Assembly (NCBI GenBank): GCA_963774455.1
Contig: CAVZFD010000004.1
Coordinates: 558,001-622,000, forward strand
Reading direction: 5' to 3'
Source of the DNA: DATFVA01 sp963774455
GTDB lineage: Bacteria; Bacteroidota; Ignavibacteria; Ignavibacteriales; Ignavibacteriaceae
DNA length: 64,000 nucleotides
This document shows positions 1 through 9,436 of this stretch, piece by piece; within the stretch, counting starts at the first letter, position 1, and every line of letters starts with the position of its first letter. The notes under the pieces are model-generated. The model saw only the letters and a program-made list of their open reading frames with translations. It made no database searches and was not told the origin of the DNA. The position numbers and the translations under genes were made by a program.

Positions 1-1551
1 GCAATCGGGGGATATAATGGATCTAAAACCTGGTCACAATGGCAATCAGCAGGTTTCGATATTCATGGAAAGAATTCAGATCCAAAGTTTAAGAACATAG
101 GCAATAAAGATTTTTCATTACAGGAAACTTCACCTGCATTGGATGCAGGAATGACGGCGGGGAATCCTTATAATGTAGATATAATGGGAGTAAGCAGGCC
201 GCAGGGACAGAACTATGATATGGGAGCTTATGAGTTTAATGGAGGAAATCCTAATCCTGATACAACTCCTCCTGAGGTTACAAGTGCATCGATATTAACT
301 GCCACCAGTGTTAGCGTAACTTTTTCAGAAGCATTGGAACAGAACAGTGCACAGAACACAGGAAACTACAGCATCACTAACGGCATAACTGTAAGCGGGG
401 CAGTACTATCATCAGACGGTAAAAAAGTGACGCTTACAACGAGTGCACATACCAGTGGACAGAGTTATGTTGTAACTGTGAATAACGTAAAGGACCTTGC
501 AGGAAATGTAGTAAACCCAAATGCGAACACGGCAGGGTACAGTTTTTTTAATGATACAACCCCGCCTGAGTTAGTGGGAGCTTCATTGTCAGATACAACC
601 AATGTAGTTGTGGTGTTCTCAGAGGAAATGGATTCAATAAGTATTGGAAATAAAAACAATTATTCGATCAATAATAACATTACAATAAATTCAGTAGTTG
701 TGTTCAGTAATCATCAGAAGGTTATGTTGAATACTAGTGCACATAAAGTAGGAGCATGGTTTACACTTACCGTTAATAATGTTAAAGACAAGGCTGGAAA
801 TCTAATTAATCCAGATAAAAACACGCTTGATTATCAAGCTATCAATAAAGATAAAGATCCTATAATCCAGGCTGATGGACAATGGTATCAAAATTTTATT
901 CCCGGGAAAGCCATCGATGGAAATCCTGACACAACATCAGATTCGCGATGGGGCGGAGTTGTAAACTTACCGGATTCGATAACCTTCGATATGGGAAGTG
1001 TAAACAGAGTTGATGAAGTTCGCTTCTCTTTCTACAGATGGAATGATGGCAGACACTACACTTATTCCGTGCTGACCTCCAAAGATGGAGTAGATTGGAA
1101 TGAAGCGGTCAATAAGGGTGCATCCGCACCTGTGAAATGGACCATTGATAATTTTGCTGCTGTTGATGCAAGGTATATCAAACTAGTGGTCCTAAGCTGT
1201 AATGAGAGCAAGGTTGCAGGATTATGGGAAGCTGAGATATATGGACCCGCTAATGTAACAGGTTTAGAGAATGGAAATGAAGTTCCATCTGATTTTAGTC
1301 TTGAGCAGAATTATCCTAATCCATTTAACCCGACAACCACAATTAAGTTCAATATTCCCTCAAATCAGAATGTTAAGATTAATATCTATAACTCGATCGG
1401 GCAGCTGGTTACCGAGCTTGTAAACAAAGAATATTCGGCAGGAAGTCATTCAGTTGAACTTAATGCAGTTAATCTGGCATCAGGAGTATACATCTATAGA
1501 ATGGAAGCTGAATCATTTACTGCTACGCATAAAATGATGTTGATGAAGTAA
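1..1551 (+). CDS. C-terminal part of a secreted Ig-like/F5-8C surface protein with type IX sorting domain (5' truncated by window edge)
   Basis: The frame is open from base 1, so the start lies upstream; 516 residues are visible. The first ~85 residues match the end of the beta-helix region of the two downstream paralogues (a TWSQWQSAG stretch, then RPQGQNYDMGAYE). Two Ig-like modules of the bacterial Big_5 kind follow (each opening DTTPPE, about residues 87-184 and 185-280). A discoidin/F5-8 type C-like domain follows (about 285-420; AIDGNPDT, ARYIKL, GLWEAEIYG). A type IX secretion tail ends the protein, with NYPNPFNPTT at residue 437 and a basic KMMLMK end. Inferred role: a secreted, surface-anchored protein that binds polysaccharide or another matrix. 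No catalytic residues are evident. It is the first of three tandem paralogues. Confidence 0.88.
   Translation, partial: AIGGYNGSKTWSQWQSAGFDIHGKNSDPKFKNIGNKDFSLQETSPALDAGMTAGNPYNVDIMGVSRPQGQNYDMGAYEFNGGNPNPDTTPPEVTSASILTATSVSVTFSEALEQNSAQNTGNYSITNGITVSGAVLSSDGKKVTLTTSAHTSGQSYVVTVNNVKDLAGNVVNPNANTAGYSFFNDTTPPELVGASLSDTTNVVVVFSEEMDSISIGNKNNYSINNNITINSVVVFSNHQKVMLNTSAHKVGAWFTLTVNNVKDKAGNLINPDKNTLDYQAINKDKDPIIQADGQWYQNFIPGKAIDGNPDTTSDSRWGGVVNLPDSITFDMGSVNRVDEVRFSFYRWNDGRHYTYSVLTSKDGVDWNEAVNKGASAPVKWTIDNFAAVDARYIKLVVLSCNESKVAGLWEAEIYGPANVTGLENGNEVPSDFSLEQNYPNPFNPTTTIKFNIPSNQNVKINIYNSIGQLVTELVNKEYSAGSHSVELNAVNLASGVYIYRMEAESFTATHKMMLMK
259..552 (+). repeat. 294-bp Ig-like module shared with the neighbouring paralogue
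   Basis: This 98-codon module (DTTPPEVTSAS to the next DTTPPE) is nearly identical in DNA to 3714-4007 in the next gene, with scattered substitutions. Sequence outside it in the two genes is much less alike, so the module appears to have been copied or converted as a unit. Confidence 0.85.
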
Positions 1552-1588
1552 TGCAAAATGGCCTTATAGTAAATAACATAAATTTTTC

Positions 1589-1611
1589 CAGGGACGGTAA
1601 AATCGTCCCTG
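1589..1611 (+). terminator. Hairpin after the first surface-protein gene
   Basis: Perfect 8-bp inverted repeat CAGGGACG/CGTCCCTG with a 7-base loop, 38 bases after the stop codon. It is followed by an AT-rich stretch but no clean T-run, so it may be a weak terminator or an mRNA-end hairpin. Confidence 0.55.
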
Positions 1612-1832
1612 TAATTTGATGAAAATACAATGTAATAATTACCTATAATGCCCAAGTTTAACCTAAAGAAGGACTGCTAATGTTGAAATATTGATGAAAA
1701 TAATTGGTACAAGAATTGTCTTTTCTTGGCCAGTGTGCTAAAAAAAGGATCTTAAGAGGTGGTAGACTTTTGTGTGGGAACAATATTAAGAGGGATTACA
1801 CTATTGATGGATCTTAAAGCAAGGAGTGGTAT
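1612..1832. other. Intergenic region upstream of the second surface-protein gene
   Basis: This AT-rich spacer presumably holds the promoter of the next gene. GGATCTTAA occurs twice, at about 1747 and 1809. A clear AAGGAG ribosome site sits just before the ATG at 1833. I see no RNA gene and no convincing -35/-10 pair. Confidence 0.4.
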
Positions 1833-4800
1833 ATGGATAAGAAGATTCTACCCTTTTTAATATTGTTGGTTACTTTCATTTACATTATTCCCGCCTATGG
1901 AACAAATCATTATGTCGACAAGAATGCAACCGGGAGCAATAACGGAAGCAGCTGGAGCAATGCGTGGGAAAGCTTCAGTGCAATAAGCTGGAGCAGCGTC
2001 AGTGCGGGAGACGTAATATACATTTCAGGAGGAAGCGATTCAACGTTATATACCGAAACACTGAATATAGGGAAAAGCGGAAGTTCCGGAAATAACATAC
2101 TAATCACAAAAGGAACCGAATCCGGGCACAATGGAAAAGTAGTAATAGATGGTCAAAACAGTTTAACCAGCTGCGTAAACTTTGGAAGCTCACAGTATGT
2201 AACAATCGATCATCTCAGTCTGAATTATGCAACCGACAGTAACGTAAAACTGAGGTCAAATAATAATATAGTACAGTACTGCAGTTTCCTTATCCATAAA
2301 GCAACATATGGAATAGACCTAAGAGGATCAAATTGCCAGGTATTGCATAATATAGTTGAAACATCAGCAGGATCAGACGGAGGGCAGAGGGATTTTATCC
2401 AGTCAACGGCCGGAGGAAATAACACGTATGCATATAATTATATCAGGATAAAGAACGAGACTGAATCGCAGCATACAGATTGTTTTCAGTTTTATAATAT
2501 GACCGGAGACTGTGTACTTCACGATAACTTCTTATGGCAGGATAATCATAAGACAAACAATGCACAGGGGATATATATGACCTCAAGCAACATAAGGCTA
2601 ACCTGCTATAATAACATAATATATTTCCCATATGGAAAGCACGGAATAGGAATAAATAATGTAGGGGGTTATAGCGGAACAGTAACTGCGTACAATAACA
2701 CATTATATGGCGGTGAGGGTGCAGTAGAGTCCCAAATGTGGTTTCAGAGCGGGGTAAATGATGCAGTAATCAAGAACAACATATCATATTCAGCAAACCC
2801 GCAAGTAGAACCTCTATACTTTGGAGTAACCACAACAGGGAGTACCATAGATTATAACGTATTATACAATGGATCATCTACGATAGTATATAACGGAGGA
2901 GGAAAGACGTGGAACCAATGGCAGTCCTCGGGATACGACAACCACGGATATAACAGTAATCCTTTGTTCAGGGATGCGGGGAGTATGGATTTCAAGGTAG
3001 AAAGCAATTCAGATGCAGTGGATCGGGGAGAAAGTCTGAATGCCCCGTATAATACAGACTATGCAGGACTTCCCCGGCCGCAGGGACAGAACTATGATAT
3101 GGGAGCCTACGAGTATGATGGAGGAAATCCTAATCCTGATACAACTCCGCCTGAGGTTACAGGTGCATCGATAACTAACCAGACTACAGTAGTTGTAAGC
3201 TTCTCTGAAGCCCTTCAGGCATCTGGAGCACAGAACGCTGCAAACTATAGTATAAGCGGGGGAATAACCGTAACCGGTGCAGTAATGAACGGGACACAGG
3301 TAACGCTTACAACAAGTTCACACAGCTTTAACCAGCAGTATACAGTAACGGTAAGCAATGTAAAGGACCTTGCAGGCAACCTGATAAACCCGAATGCTAA
3401 CAGTGCACAGTATATACTTGAAGGTGATACAACTCCGCCTGAGGTTACAGGTGCATCGATAACTAACCAGACTACAGTAGTTGTAAGCTTCTCTGAAGCC
3501 CTTCAGGCATCTGGAGCACAGAACGCTGCAAACTATAGTATAAGCGGGGGAATAACCGTAACCAGTGCAGTAATGAACGGGACACAGGTAACACTTACAA
3601 CAAGTTCACACAGCTTTAACCAGCAGTATACAGTAACGGTAAGCAACGTAAAGGACCTTGCAGGCAACCTGATAAACCCGAATGCTAACAGTGCACAGTA
3701 TATGCTTGAAGGTGATACAACTCCGCCTGAGGTTACAGGTGCATCGATATTAGCTGCCACCAGTGTTAGCATAACTTTTTCAGAAGCATTGGAACAGAAC
3801 AGTTCACAGACCATAGGAAACTACAGTATCACTAATGGTATAACCGTAAGCGGGGCAGTACTATCATCAGACGGTAAAAAAGTGACGCTTACAACGAGTG
3901 CACATACCAGTGGACAGAGTTATGTTGTAACTGTGAATAACGTAAAGGACCTTGCAGGTAATGTGATAAACCCAAACGCGAACACTGCAGGGTACAGTTT
4001 TTTTAACGATACAACCCCGCCAGAGTTAACGGGTGCTTCATTGTCAGGAAATAAAACAGTGTTGCTGACGTTTTCCGAAGAACTGGATGAAACCTCTGCT
4101 GAAGTTATAAGCAATTATTCAATAGATAAAGGAATATCAATTGACAGCGCTACTTTGTTAAACGGTGGAACGGTTGTAAGTTTATCTACCTCTGCCCATT
4201 CACCGAATACAATTTATACCGTTACGGTAAATAATGTTCTGGACCTGGCCGGAAACATAATTTCCTCACAGGGCAATTCCGCCCAGTACCAAAAGGAAAG
4301 CGGGGGAGGCGGCGGTAAGCGAAAAATTTCTATTGGCCGTACTTCAGCTCAATGGTTTCAGAATTACGTGCCTGATAATTCAATCGATGGAGATACTGAC
4401 CCGGCTTCTGATTCAAGGTGGGCAGGAGTATTACCTATGCCTGACTCAATAGTTTTTGACCTGGATGGAGTTTATACTATAAACGAAACACACTTCTCTT
4501 TCTATAGGTGGGACCAGGGTCGAATCTACAATTTTTCGGTACAGGTTTCAGTAGACGGAGTTAACTGGACGGAAGTACTTACTGATATGGTATCTTCTTC
4601 GGCACAATGGTCCATAAACCAGTTCGATTCAGTTGAAGCCCGCTATGTAAAATTAATTTCTTTAAGTAATAATGAAAGCCAATGGGCAGGGTTGTGGGAA
4701 GCTGAGATATGGGGTCCCGATCAGACCACTGAGAATGTAGTAGTGAATAAAATTCCTGCAGATTTTAACCTGGAACAGAATTATCCCAATCCTTTTAACC

Positions 4801-5021
4801 CGACAACTACAATTAAGTTTAATGTTCCATCAGACCAGCATGTCAGGATCAACGTATACAATATCATTGGAGAAATGGTTACTGAACTTGCTAATAATAA
4901 CTATTCTGCCGGTAATTATGCTGTAGAATTTAATGCAGCCAATCTACCGTCAGGTATCTACATATATCGATTAGAGTCGCAATCATTTACCTCGGTGAGG
5001 AAGATGATTTTAATGAAATAA
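1833..5021 (+). CDS. Secreted beta-helix / Ig-like / F5-8C protein with type IX sorting domain, copy 2
   Basis: 1062 residues; the ATG follows an AAGGAG site. A signal peptide (about 1-23) ends AYG before TNHYVD. Residues ~25-430 have the alternating N/G-rich pattern of a right-handed parallel beta-helix (pectate-lyase-like fold), with many short YNN and HDN turns. Four Ig-like (Big_5-type) modules start near 436, 532, 628 and 726. The first two are nearly identical 96-residue units. An F5/8 type C-like domain (about 850-965; SIDGDTDP, ARYVKL, GLWEAEIWG) and a type IX tail (NYPNPFNPTT, KMILMK) follow. Likely exported and attached to the cell surface, acting in polysaccharide binding or cleavage or in adhesion; the substrate cannot be read from the sequence. 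Residues after the signal peptide through module 2 are the same as in copy 3. Confidence 0.9.
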   Translation: MDKKILPFLILLVTFIYIIPAYGTNHYVDKNATGSNNGSSWSNAWESFSAISWSSVSAGDVIYISGGSDSTLYTETLNIGKSGSSGNNILITKGTESGHNGKVVIDGQNSLTSCVNFGSSQYVTIDHLSLNYATDSNVKLRSNNNIVQYCSFLIHKATYGIDLRGSNCQVLHNIVETSAGSDGGQRDFIQSTAGGNNTYAYNYIRIKNETESQHTDCFQFYNMTGDCVLHDNFLWQDNHKTNNAQGIYMTSSNIRLTCYNNIIYFPYGKHGIGINNVGGYSGTVTAYNNTLYGGEGAVESQMWFQSGVNDAVIKNNISYSANPQVEPLYFGVTTTGSTIDYNVLYNGSSTIVYNGGGKTWNQWQSSGYDNHGYNSNPLFRDAGSMDFKVESNSDAVDRGESLNAPYNTDYAGLPRPQGQNYDMGAYEYDGGNPNPDTTPPEVTGASITNQTTVVVSFSEALQASGAQNAANYSISGGITVTGAVMNGTQVTLTTSSHSFNQQYTVTVSNVKDLAGNLINPNANSAQYILEGDTTPPEVTGASITNQTTVVVSFSEALQASGAQNAANYSISGGITVTSAVMNGTQVTLTTSSHSFNQQYTVTVSNVKDLAGNLINPNANSAQYMLEGDTTPPEVTGASILAATSVSITFSEALEQNSSQTIGNYSITNGITVSGAVLSSDGKKVTLTTSAHTSGQSYVVTVNNVKDLAGNVINPNANTAGYSFFNDTTPPELTGASLSGNKTVLLTFSEELDETSAEVISNYSIDKGISIDSATLLNGGTVVSLSTSAHSPNTIYTVTVNNVLDLAGNIISSQGNSAQYQKESGGGGGKRKISIGRTSAQWFQNYVPDNSIDGDTDPASDSRWAGVLPMPDSIVFDLDGVYTINETHFSFYRWDQGRIYNFSVQVSVDGVNWTEVLTDMVSSSAQWSINQFDSVEARYVKLISLSNNESQWAGLWEAEIWGPDQTTENVVVNKIPADFNLEQNYPNPFNPTTTIKFNVPSDQHVRINVYNIIGEMVTELANNNYSAGNYAVEFNAANLPSGIYIYRLESQSFTSVRKMILMK
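1890..3743 (+). repeat. 1,854-bp near-identical direct repeat, copy 1
   Basis: This stretch matches 5183-7036 at a constant offset of 3293 bases. By eye I find three substitutions, all synonymous (2456, 3593, 3647). Identity starts at the last residues of the signal peptide and stops a few codons into the third Ig-like module. Confidence 0.93.
3138..3713 (+). repeat. Two tandem 288-bp Ig-like modules (copy 2)
   Basis: The units at 3138-3425 and 3426-3713 each encode 96 residues beginning DTTPPEVTGAS. They differ at only a few bases, one of which changes Gly to Ser (VTGAV versus VTSAV). Confidence 0.92.
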
Positions 5022-5035
5022 TTTGATTCGGGATT

Positions 5036-5066
5036 CAGGTGTAATGTTGGGAAGGCATTGCACCTG
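5036..5066 (+). terminator. Hairpin between surface-protein copies 2 and 3
   Basis: CAGGTGTAATG and CATTGCACCTG form an 11-bp stem with one G-U pair and a 9-base loop, 15 bases after the stop codon. A short mixed T-rich stretch follows, so it is probably an imperfect terminator. Confidence 0.5.
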
Positions 5067-5113
5067 GCTATATCCTTTTAATGCTTAAACATATGTGAAT
5101 TAGAGGAGCCACC

Positions 5114-8100
5114 ATGAAAATTCATTTGAATTACTCTGCATGGGTGTATACCATCCTACTTACCTTTGCTGTAGTTTCAGTACCCGCCTATGGAACAAAT
5201 CATTATGTCGACAAGAATGCAACCGGGAGCAATAACGGAAGCAGCTGGAGCAATGCGTGGGAAAGCTTCAGTGCAATAAGCTGGAGCAGCGTCAGTGCGG
5301 GAGACGTAATATACATTTCAGGAGGAAGCGATTCAACGTTATATACCGAAACACTGAATATAGGGAAAAGCGGAAGTTCCGGAAATAACATACTAATCAC
5401 AAAAGGAACCGAATCCGGGCACAATGGAAAAGTAGTAATAGATGGTCAAAACAGTTTAACCAGCTGCGTAAACTTTGGAAGCTCACAGTATGTAACAATC
5501 GATCATCTCAGTCTGAATTATGCAACCGACAGTAACGTAAAACTGAGGTCAAATAATAATATAGTACAGTACTGCAGTTTCCTTATCCATAAAGCAACAT
5601 ATGGAATAGACCTAAGAGGATCAAATTGCCAGGTATTGCATAATATAGTTGAAACATCAGCAGGATCAGACGGAGGGCAGAGGGATTTTATCCAGTCAAC
5701 GGCCGGAGGAAATAACACGTATGCATATAATTATATCAGGATAAAGAATGAGACTGAATCGCAGCATACAGATTGTTTTCAGTTTTATAATATGACCGGA
5801 GACTGTGTACTTCACGATAACTTCTTATGGCAGGATAATCATAAGACAAACAATGCACAGGGGATATATATGACCTCAAGCAACATAAGGCTAACCTGCT
5901 ATAATAACATAATATATTTCCCATATGGAAAGCACGGAATAGGAATAAATAATGTAGGGGGTTATAGCGGAACAGTAACTGCGTACAATAACACATTATA
6001 TGGCGGTGAGGGTGCAGTAGAGTCCCAAATGTGGTTTCAGAGCGGGGTAAATGATGCAGTAATCAAGAACAACATATCATATTCAGCAAACCCGCAAGTA
6101 GAACCTCTATACTTTGGAGTAACCACAACAGGGAGTACCATAGATTATAACGTATTATACAATGGATCATCTACGATAGTATATAACGGAGGAGGAAAGA
6201 CGTGGAACCAATGGCAGTCCTCGGGATACGACAACCACGGATATAACAGTAATCCTTTGTTCAGGGATGCGGGGAGTATGGATTTCAAGGTAGAAAGCAA
6301 TTCAGATGCAGTGGATCGGGGAGAAAGTCTGAATGCCCCGTATAATACAGACTATGCAGGACTTCCCCGGCCGCAGGGACAGAACTATGATATGGGAGCC
6401 TACGAGTATGATGGAGGAAATCCTAATCCTGATACAACTCCGCCTGAGGTTACAGGTGCATCGATAACTAACCAGACTACAGTAGTTGTAAGCTTCTCTG
6501 AAGCCCTTCAGGCATCTGGAGCACAGAACGCTGCAAACTATAGTATAAGCGGGGGAATAACCGTAACCGGTGCAGTAATGAACGGGACACAGGTAACGCT
6601 TACAACAAGTTCACACAGCTTTAACCAGCAGTATACAGTAACGGTAAGCAATGTAAAGGACCTTGCAGGCAACCTGATAAACCCGAATGCTAACAGTGCA
6701 CAGTATATACTTGAAGGTGATACAACTCCGCCTGAGGTTACAGGTGCATCGATAACTAACCAGACTACAGTAGTTGTAAGCTTCTCTGAAGCCCTTCAGG
6801 CATCTGGAGCACAGAACGCTGCAAACTATAGTATAAGCGGGGGAATAACCGTAACCAGTGCAGTAATGAACGGGACACAGGTAACGCTTACAACAAGTTC
6901 ACACAGCTTTAACCAGCAGTATACAGTAACGGTAAGCAATGTAAAGGACCTTGCAGGCAACCTGATAAACCCGAATGCTAACAGTGCACAGTATATGCTT
7001 GAAGGTGATACAACTCCGCCTGAGGTTACAGGTGCAGTCGCAAATAATGAAACTTCTGTCAGCGTGCAGTTCTCAGAGGCAATGGATGCTGCAACTACAG
7101 AAAATCCCGGCAATTATTCAATTGATAATGGAATATCGGTCAGTTCCGTATCGCTTTCTTCTAATGGAACGACTGCTACCTTAACAACGTCTGTTCAATC
7201 AGCAGGTATTAATTATACAGTAACGGTGACTAATGCAACTGATCTTGCCGGAAATATTATTAATCCGCAGGCCAACTCTGCCTCCTACCTGCTGCAGGGG
7301 GATACAACTTCTCCGGAAGTTACTGGCGCCGATCTATCCGATTCGATTAGGGTACATGTTCATTTTTCTGAAGCAGTATCGCAGACTACAGCCGAAAATG
7401 CTTCCAACTATTCTATAAATAATGGAATCAGTATCACTTCGGCAGCACTTTCGTCTAATGGCCTGGATGTTACACTTACAGCTGATATACATATTGTCGG
7501 ACCCGTCTACTCGGTTACAGTCGCTAATGTTCAGGATCTCGCAGGGAATATAATTTCCGCCAATGCCAACTCAGCTCAGTACCAGTTAATCGTCAACCCC
7601 GATGGAGATTTGAATCAGCTTGATATAACTGACGCCGTTTCATCTAACTGGTATCAGACTTACGTCCCCCCATTATCCATCGACGGAGTCTCCGACCCTT
7701 CTTCCGAATCCCGATGGGCCGGTGCTATACCAATGCCTGATACAATCACTTTTAATCTGGGAGAACTGAAACTCATCAAACAGACCAAATTCTCCTTCTA
7801 CAGATGGGATCAGGGCAGGATCTATCATTATTCGGTCTTTGTGTCATCTGATAATATTAACTGGACACAGGTTGTTACTGATGCTCCGTCTTCTCTGCTC
7901 CAATGGTCCGTGATCGGATTCTATCCTGTGCCGGGTCAGTACATCAGACTCATATCCCTTGACAACAATCAGAGTCAATTTGCCGGTGTCTGGGAGGCCG
8001 AAATGTGGGGTTCTGCAGCACCAGTTCCTGTTGAGCTTACCTCCTTTACAGCGGCGGAAAGTAATAACTCGGTTGTTATTAAATGGGCAACTGCTACGGA

Positions 8101-8581
8101 AACTAATAACAAAGGATTTGAGGTTCAGAAAAAAGTTGACGGTAATTACACCATAATAGGATTCGTAAATGGACATGGTACCACTACTGAATATGTTAAT
8201 TATAAATTCAGTGATAATGAGGTACAACCGGGCCTAACAACATACAGGATCAGGCAGATAGATTTTGATGGCTCTTATGAGTACTCTGATGAAGTGACTG
8301 TTTCAATCGACAAACCTGTAGATTTTGAACTGAGCCAGAATTATCCCAATCCTTTTAATCCAACCACCAAAATACGGTTCAGTATTCCTGCTGATAATCA
8401 TGTTAAATTAATACTATATAATCTGCTCGGAGAAAGAGTGAAAGATATTATTGATAATGATTATAAGGCAGGGACTCATGAAGTCAACCTTGACGCTTCA
8501 GGATTGTCCAGCGGAGTCTACCTTTACAAAATTGAAAGCGGGAACTACGTGAATATTAAAAAAATGATGTTGATGAGATAG
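5114..8581 (+). CDS. Secreted beta-helix / Ig-like / F5-8C protein with type IX sorting domain, copy 3
   Basis: 1155 residues; the ATG follows a GAGGAG site. The signal peptide (to PAYG) differs from that of copy 2, but the mature N-terminal ~600 residues are identical to copy 2. Beta-helix about 28-435; Ig-like modules start near 440, 536, 632 and 730, the last two unlike those of copy 2. An F5/8 type C-like domain lies at about 830-965 (SIDGVSDP, GQYIRL, GVWEAEMWG). This copy has an extra fibronectin-III-like segment (about 970-1065; VELTSFTAAESN, TYRIRQIDFDG) before the type IX tail (NYPNPFNPTT, KMMLMR). Same inferred surface role as copy 2, with a distinct C-terminal half. Confidence 0.9.
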   Translation: MKIHLNYSAWVYTILLTFAVVSVPAYGTNHYVDKNATGSNNGSSWSNAWESFSAISWSSVSAGDVIYISGGSDSTLYTETLNIGKSGSSGNNILITKGTESGHNGKVVIDGQNSLTSCVNFGSSQYVTIDHLSLNYATDSNVKLRSNNNIVQYCSFLIHKATYGIDLRGSNCQVLHNIVETSAGSDGGQRDFIQSTAGGNNTYAYNYIRIKNETESQHTDCFQFYNMTGDCVLHDNFLWQDNHKTNNAQGIYMTSSNIRLTCYNNIIYFPYGKHGIGINNVGGYSGTVTAYNNTLYGGEGAVESQMWFQSGVNDAVIKNNISYSANPQVEPLYFGVTTTGSTIDYNVLYNGSSTIVYNGGGKTWNQWQSSGYDNHGYNSNPLFRDAGSMDFKVESNSDAVDRGESLNAPYNTDYAGLPRPQGQNYDMGAYEYDGGNPNPDTTPPEVTGASITNQTTVVVSFSEALQASGAQNAANYSISGGITVTGAVMNGTQVTLTTSSHSFNQQYTVTVSNVKDLAGNLINPNANSAQYILEGDTTPPEVTGASITNQTTVVVSFSEALQASGAQNAANYSISGGITVTSAVMNGTQVTLTTSSHSFNQQYTVTVSNVKDLAGNLINPNANSAQYMLEGDTTPPEVTGAVANNETSVSVQFSEAMDAATTENPGNYSIDNGISVSSVSLSSNGTTATLTTSVQSAGINYTVTVTNATDLAGNIINPQANSASYLLQGDTTSPEVTGADLSDSIRVHVHFSEAVSQTTAENASNYSINNGISITSAALSSNGLDVTLTADIHIVGPVYSVTVANVQDLAGNIISANANSAQYQLIVNPDGDLNQLDITDAVSSNWYQTYVPPLSIDGVSDPSSESRWAGAIPMPDTITFNLGELKLIKQTKFSFYRWDQGRIYHYSVFVSSDNINWTQVVTDAPSSLLQWSVIGFYPVPGQYIRLISLDNNQSQFAGVWEAEMWGSAAPVPVELTSFTAAESNNSVVIKWATATETNNKGFEVQKKVDGNYTIIGFVNGHGTTTEYVNYKFSDNEVQPGLTTYRIRQIDFDGSYEYSDEVTVSIDKPVDFELSQNYPNPFNPTTKIRFSIPADNHVKLILYNLLGERVKDIIDNDYKAGTHEVNLDASGLSSGVYLYKIESGNYVNIKKMMLMR
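5183..7036 (+). repeat. 1,854-bp near-identical direct repeat, copy 2
   Basis: Partner of 1890-3743. The sequence diverges sharply on both sides: the signal peptides differ upstream and the third Ig-like modules differ downstream. Confidence 0.93.
6431..7006 (+). repeat. Two tandem 288-bp Ig-like modules (copy 3)
   Basis: Units 6431-6718 and 6719-7006 are the counterparts of 3138-3713. The two units here are slightly more alike than those in copy 2, because the changes at 3593 and 3647 are absent. Confidence 0.92.
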
Positions 8582-8607
8582 TTCTTAGTGTTGTTGTCAC
8601 TATTATT

Positions 8608-8645
8608 AATCCCCTCCGGACTCCCGCCGGAAGGGATTTTTTTAT
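8608..8645. terminator. Bidirectional rho-independent terminator between convergent genes
   Basis: A 12-bp stem (AATCCCCTCCGG / CCGGAAGGGATT, one non-Watson-Crick pair) is followed by a run of seven T. It lies between the surface-protein gene and the convergent thioesterase gene; its T-run reaches the stop codon of the latter. Confidence 0.85.
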
Positions 8646-9436
8646 ATGTTATCAGCTAAATCTATCTCTGCCTGGAAAACCACTTTCGAAGTTGAATTGT
8701 TGATACCCTCTATTAAAAAAACTTTATTGACATCCATGGATGATTTATATATATCAATTGAATCATTATACTTCAGTTCAGAAACAAAATTTACGGTAAT
8801 TCTTTTTACAATGAGTTTTTCGTGCTGCTCTTTGCTGAAGCTATCCATTATCATTTCAATGTATTTGATATTATTTACATGAAGATTCAGATCTATATCG
8901 GTGTAGCGCATCTGCCTCGTGAAAACAAACTCTTTGCTGCTGAGCTCTGAAATCCTCCCCGGCAAAGCATCAAGGGCGGATTCGCTCTCCTGGTAATTTA
9001 TCGGCGCAGGCAGACTTGATGTATCTATGATCCGTTTGGAAGTTATATTAATCGGCAGCCAGGCTGTTGTTGCCTTAATAATAATTTCTTGCTTACTGTT
9101 ATAAATCAGAAAATCTCTTAAAGAATATAGTTTGTATTTTTTCTTGGGCCAGGTCCTGATCCTTATTTCCTCGCCGAACCCGGGAAGTGAATCAATCTCA
9201 ACTTTTACCCAGGATAATACCCATGCATAATTATGTTTAATTAGTGAAGTATAGCCAAGGTCTAATTTGTCTGCATGTGCTGCTGCTGTATCCTGAAGAT
9301 AGATGAAAAGTGAATCTAATCTCAACCGGTTTTTGAAGTCGGCTTCGTGGGCCTGTACGGTCTTGCTGCTTTCGAAAAATTCTAACAATGGGTAATTCCT
9401 TTCCGCAACAGAATATTCATAAATTCTGTATCCCAA
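8642..9436 (-). CDS. Acyl-ACP thioesterase family protein (double hotdog)
   Basis: 264 residues. Two hotdog-type halves are visible. The first (about 25-135) contains HEADFKNRLRL, YAWVLSWVKVEI and IRTWPKK. The second (about 165-255) contains RYTDIDLNLHVNNIKYIEM, in which the Asp/Asn-His pattern matches the FatA/FatB-type active-site segment. The family hydrolyses acyl-ACP to release fatty acids in the cytoplasm. The N-terminus before the first hotdog (MGYRIYEYSVAERNY) is not typical, and a later TTG inside PLLEFF is a possible true start. It stands alone, convergent with the surface-protein array. Confidence 0.85.
   Translation of the reverse strand: MGYRIYEYSVAERNYPLLEFFESSKTVQAHEADFKNRLRLDSLFIYLQDTAAAHADKLDLGYTSLIKHNYAWVLSWVKVEIDSLPGFGEEIRIRTWPKKKYKLYSLRDFLIYNSKQEIIIKATTAWLPINITSKRIIDTSSLPAPINYQESESALDALPGRISELSSKEFVFTRQMRYTDIDLNLHVNNIKYIEMIMDSFSKEQHEKLIVKRITVNFVSELKYNDSIDIYKSSMDVNKVFLIEGINNSTSKVVFQAEIDLADNI

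Noticed and set aside
7844..8227. 127-residue minus-strand open frame inside surface-protein copy 3
   Set aside because: Antisense shadow without start signal or homology features.
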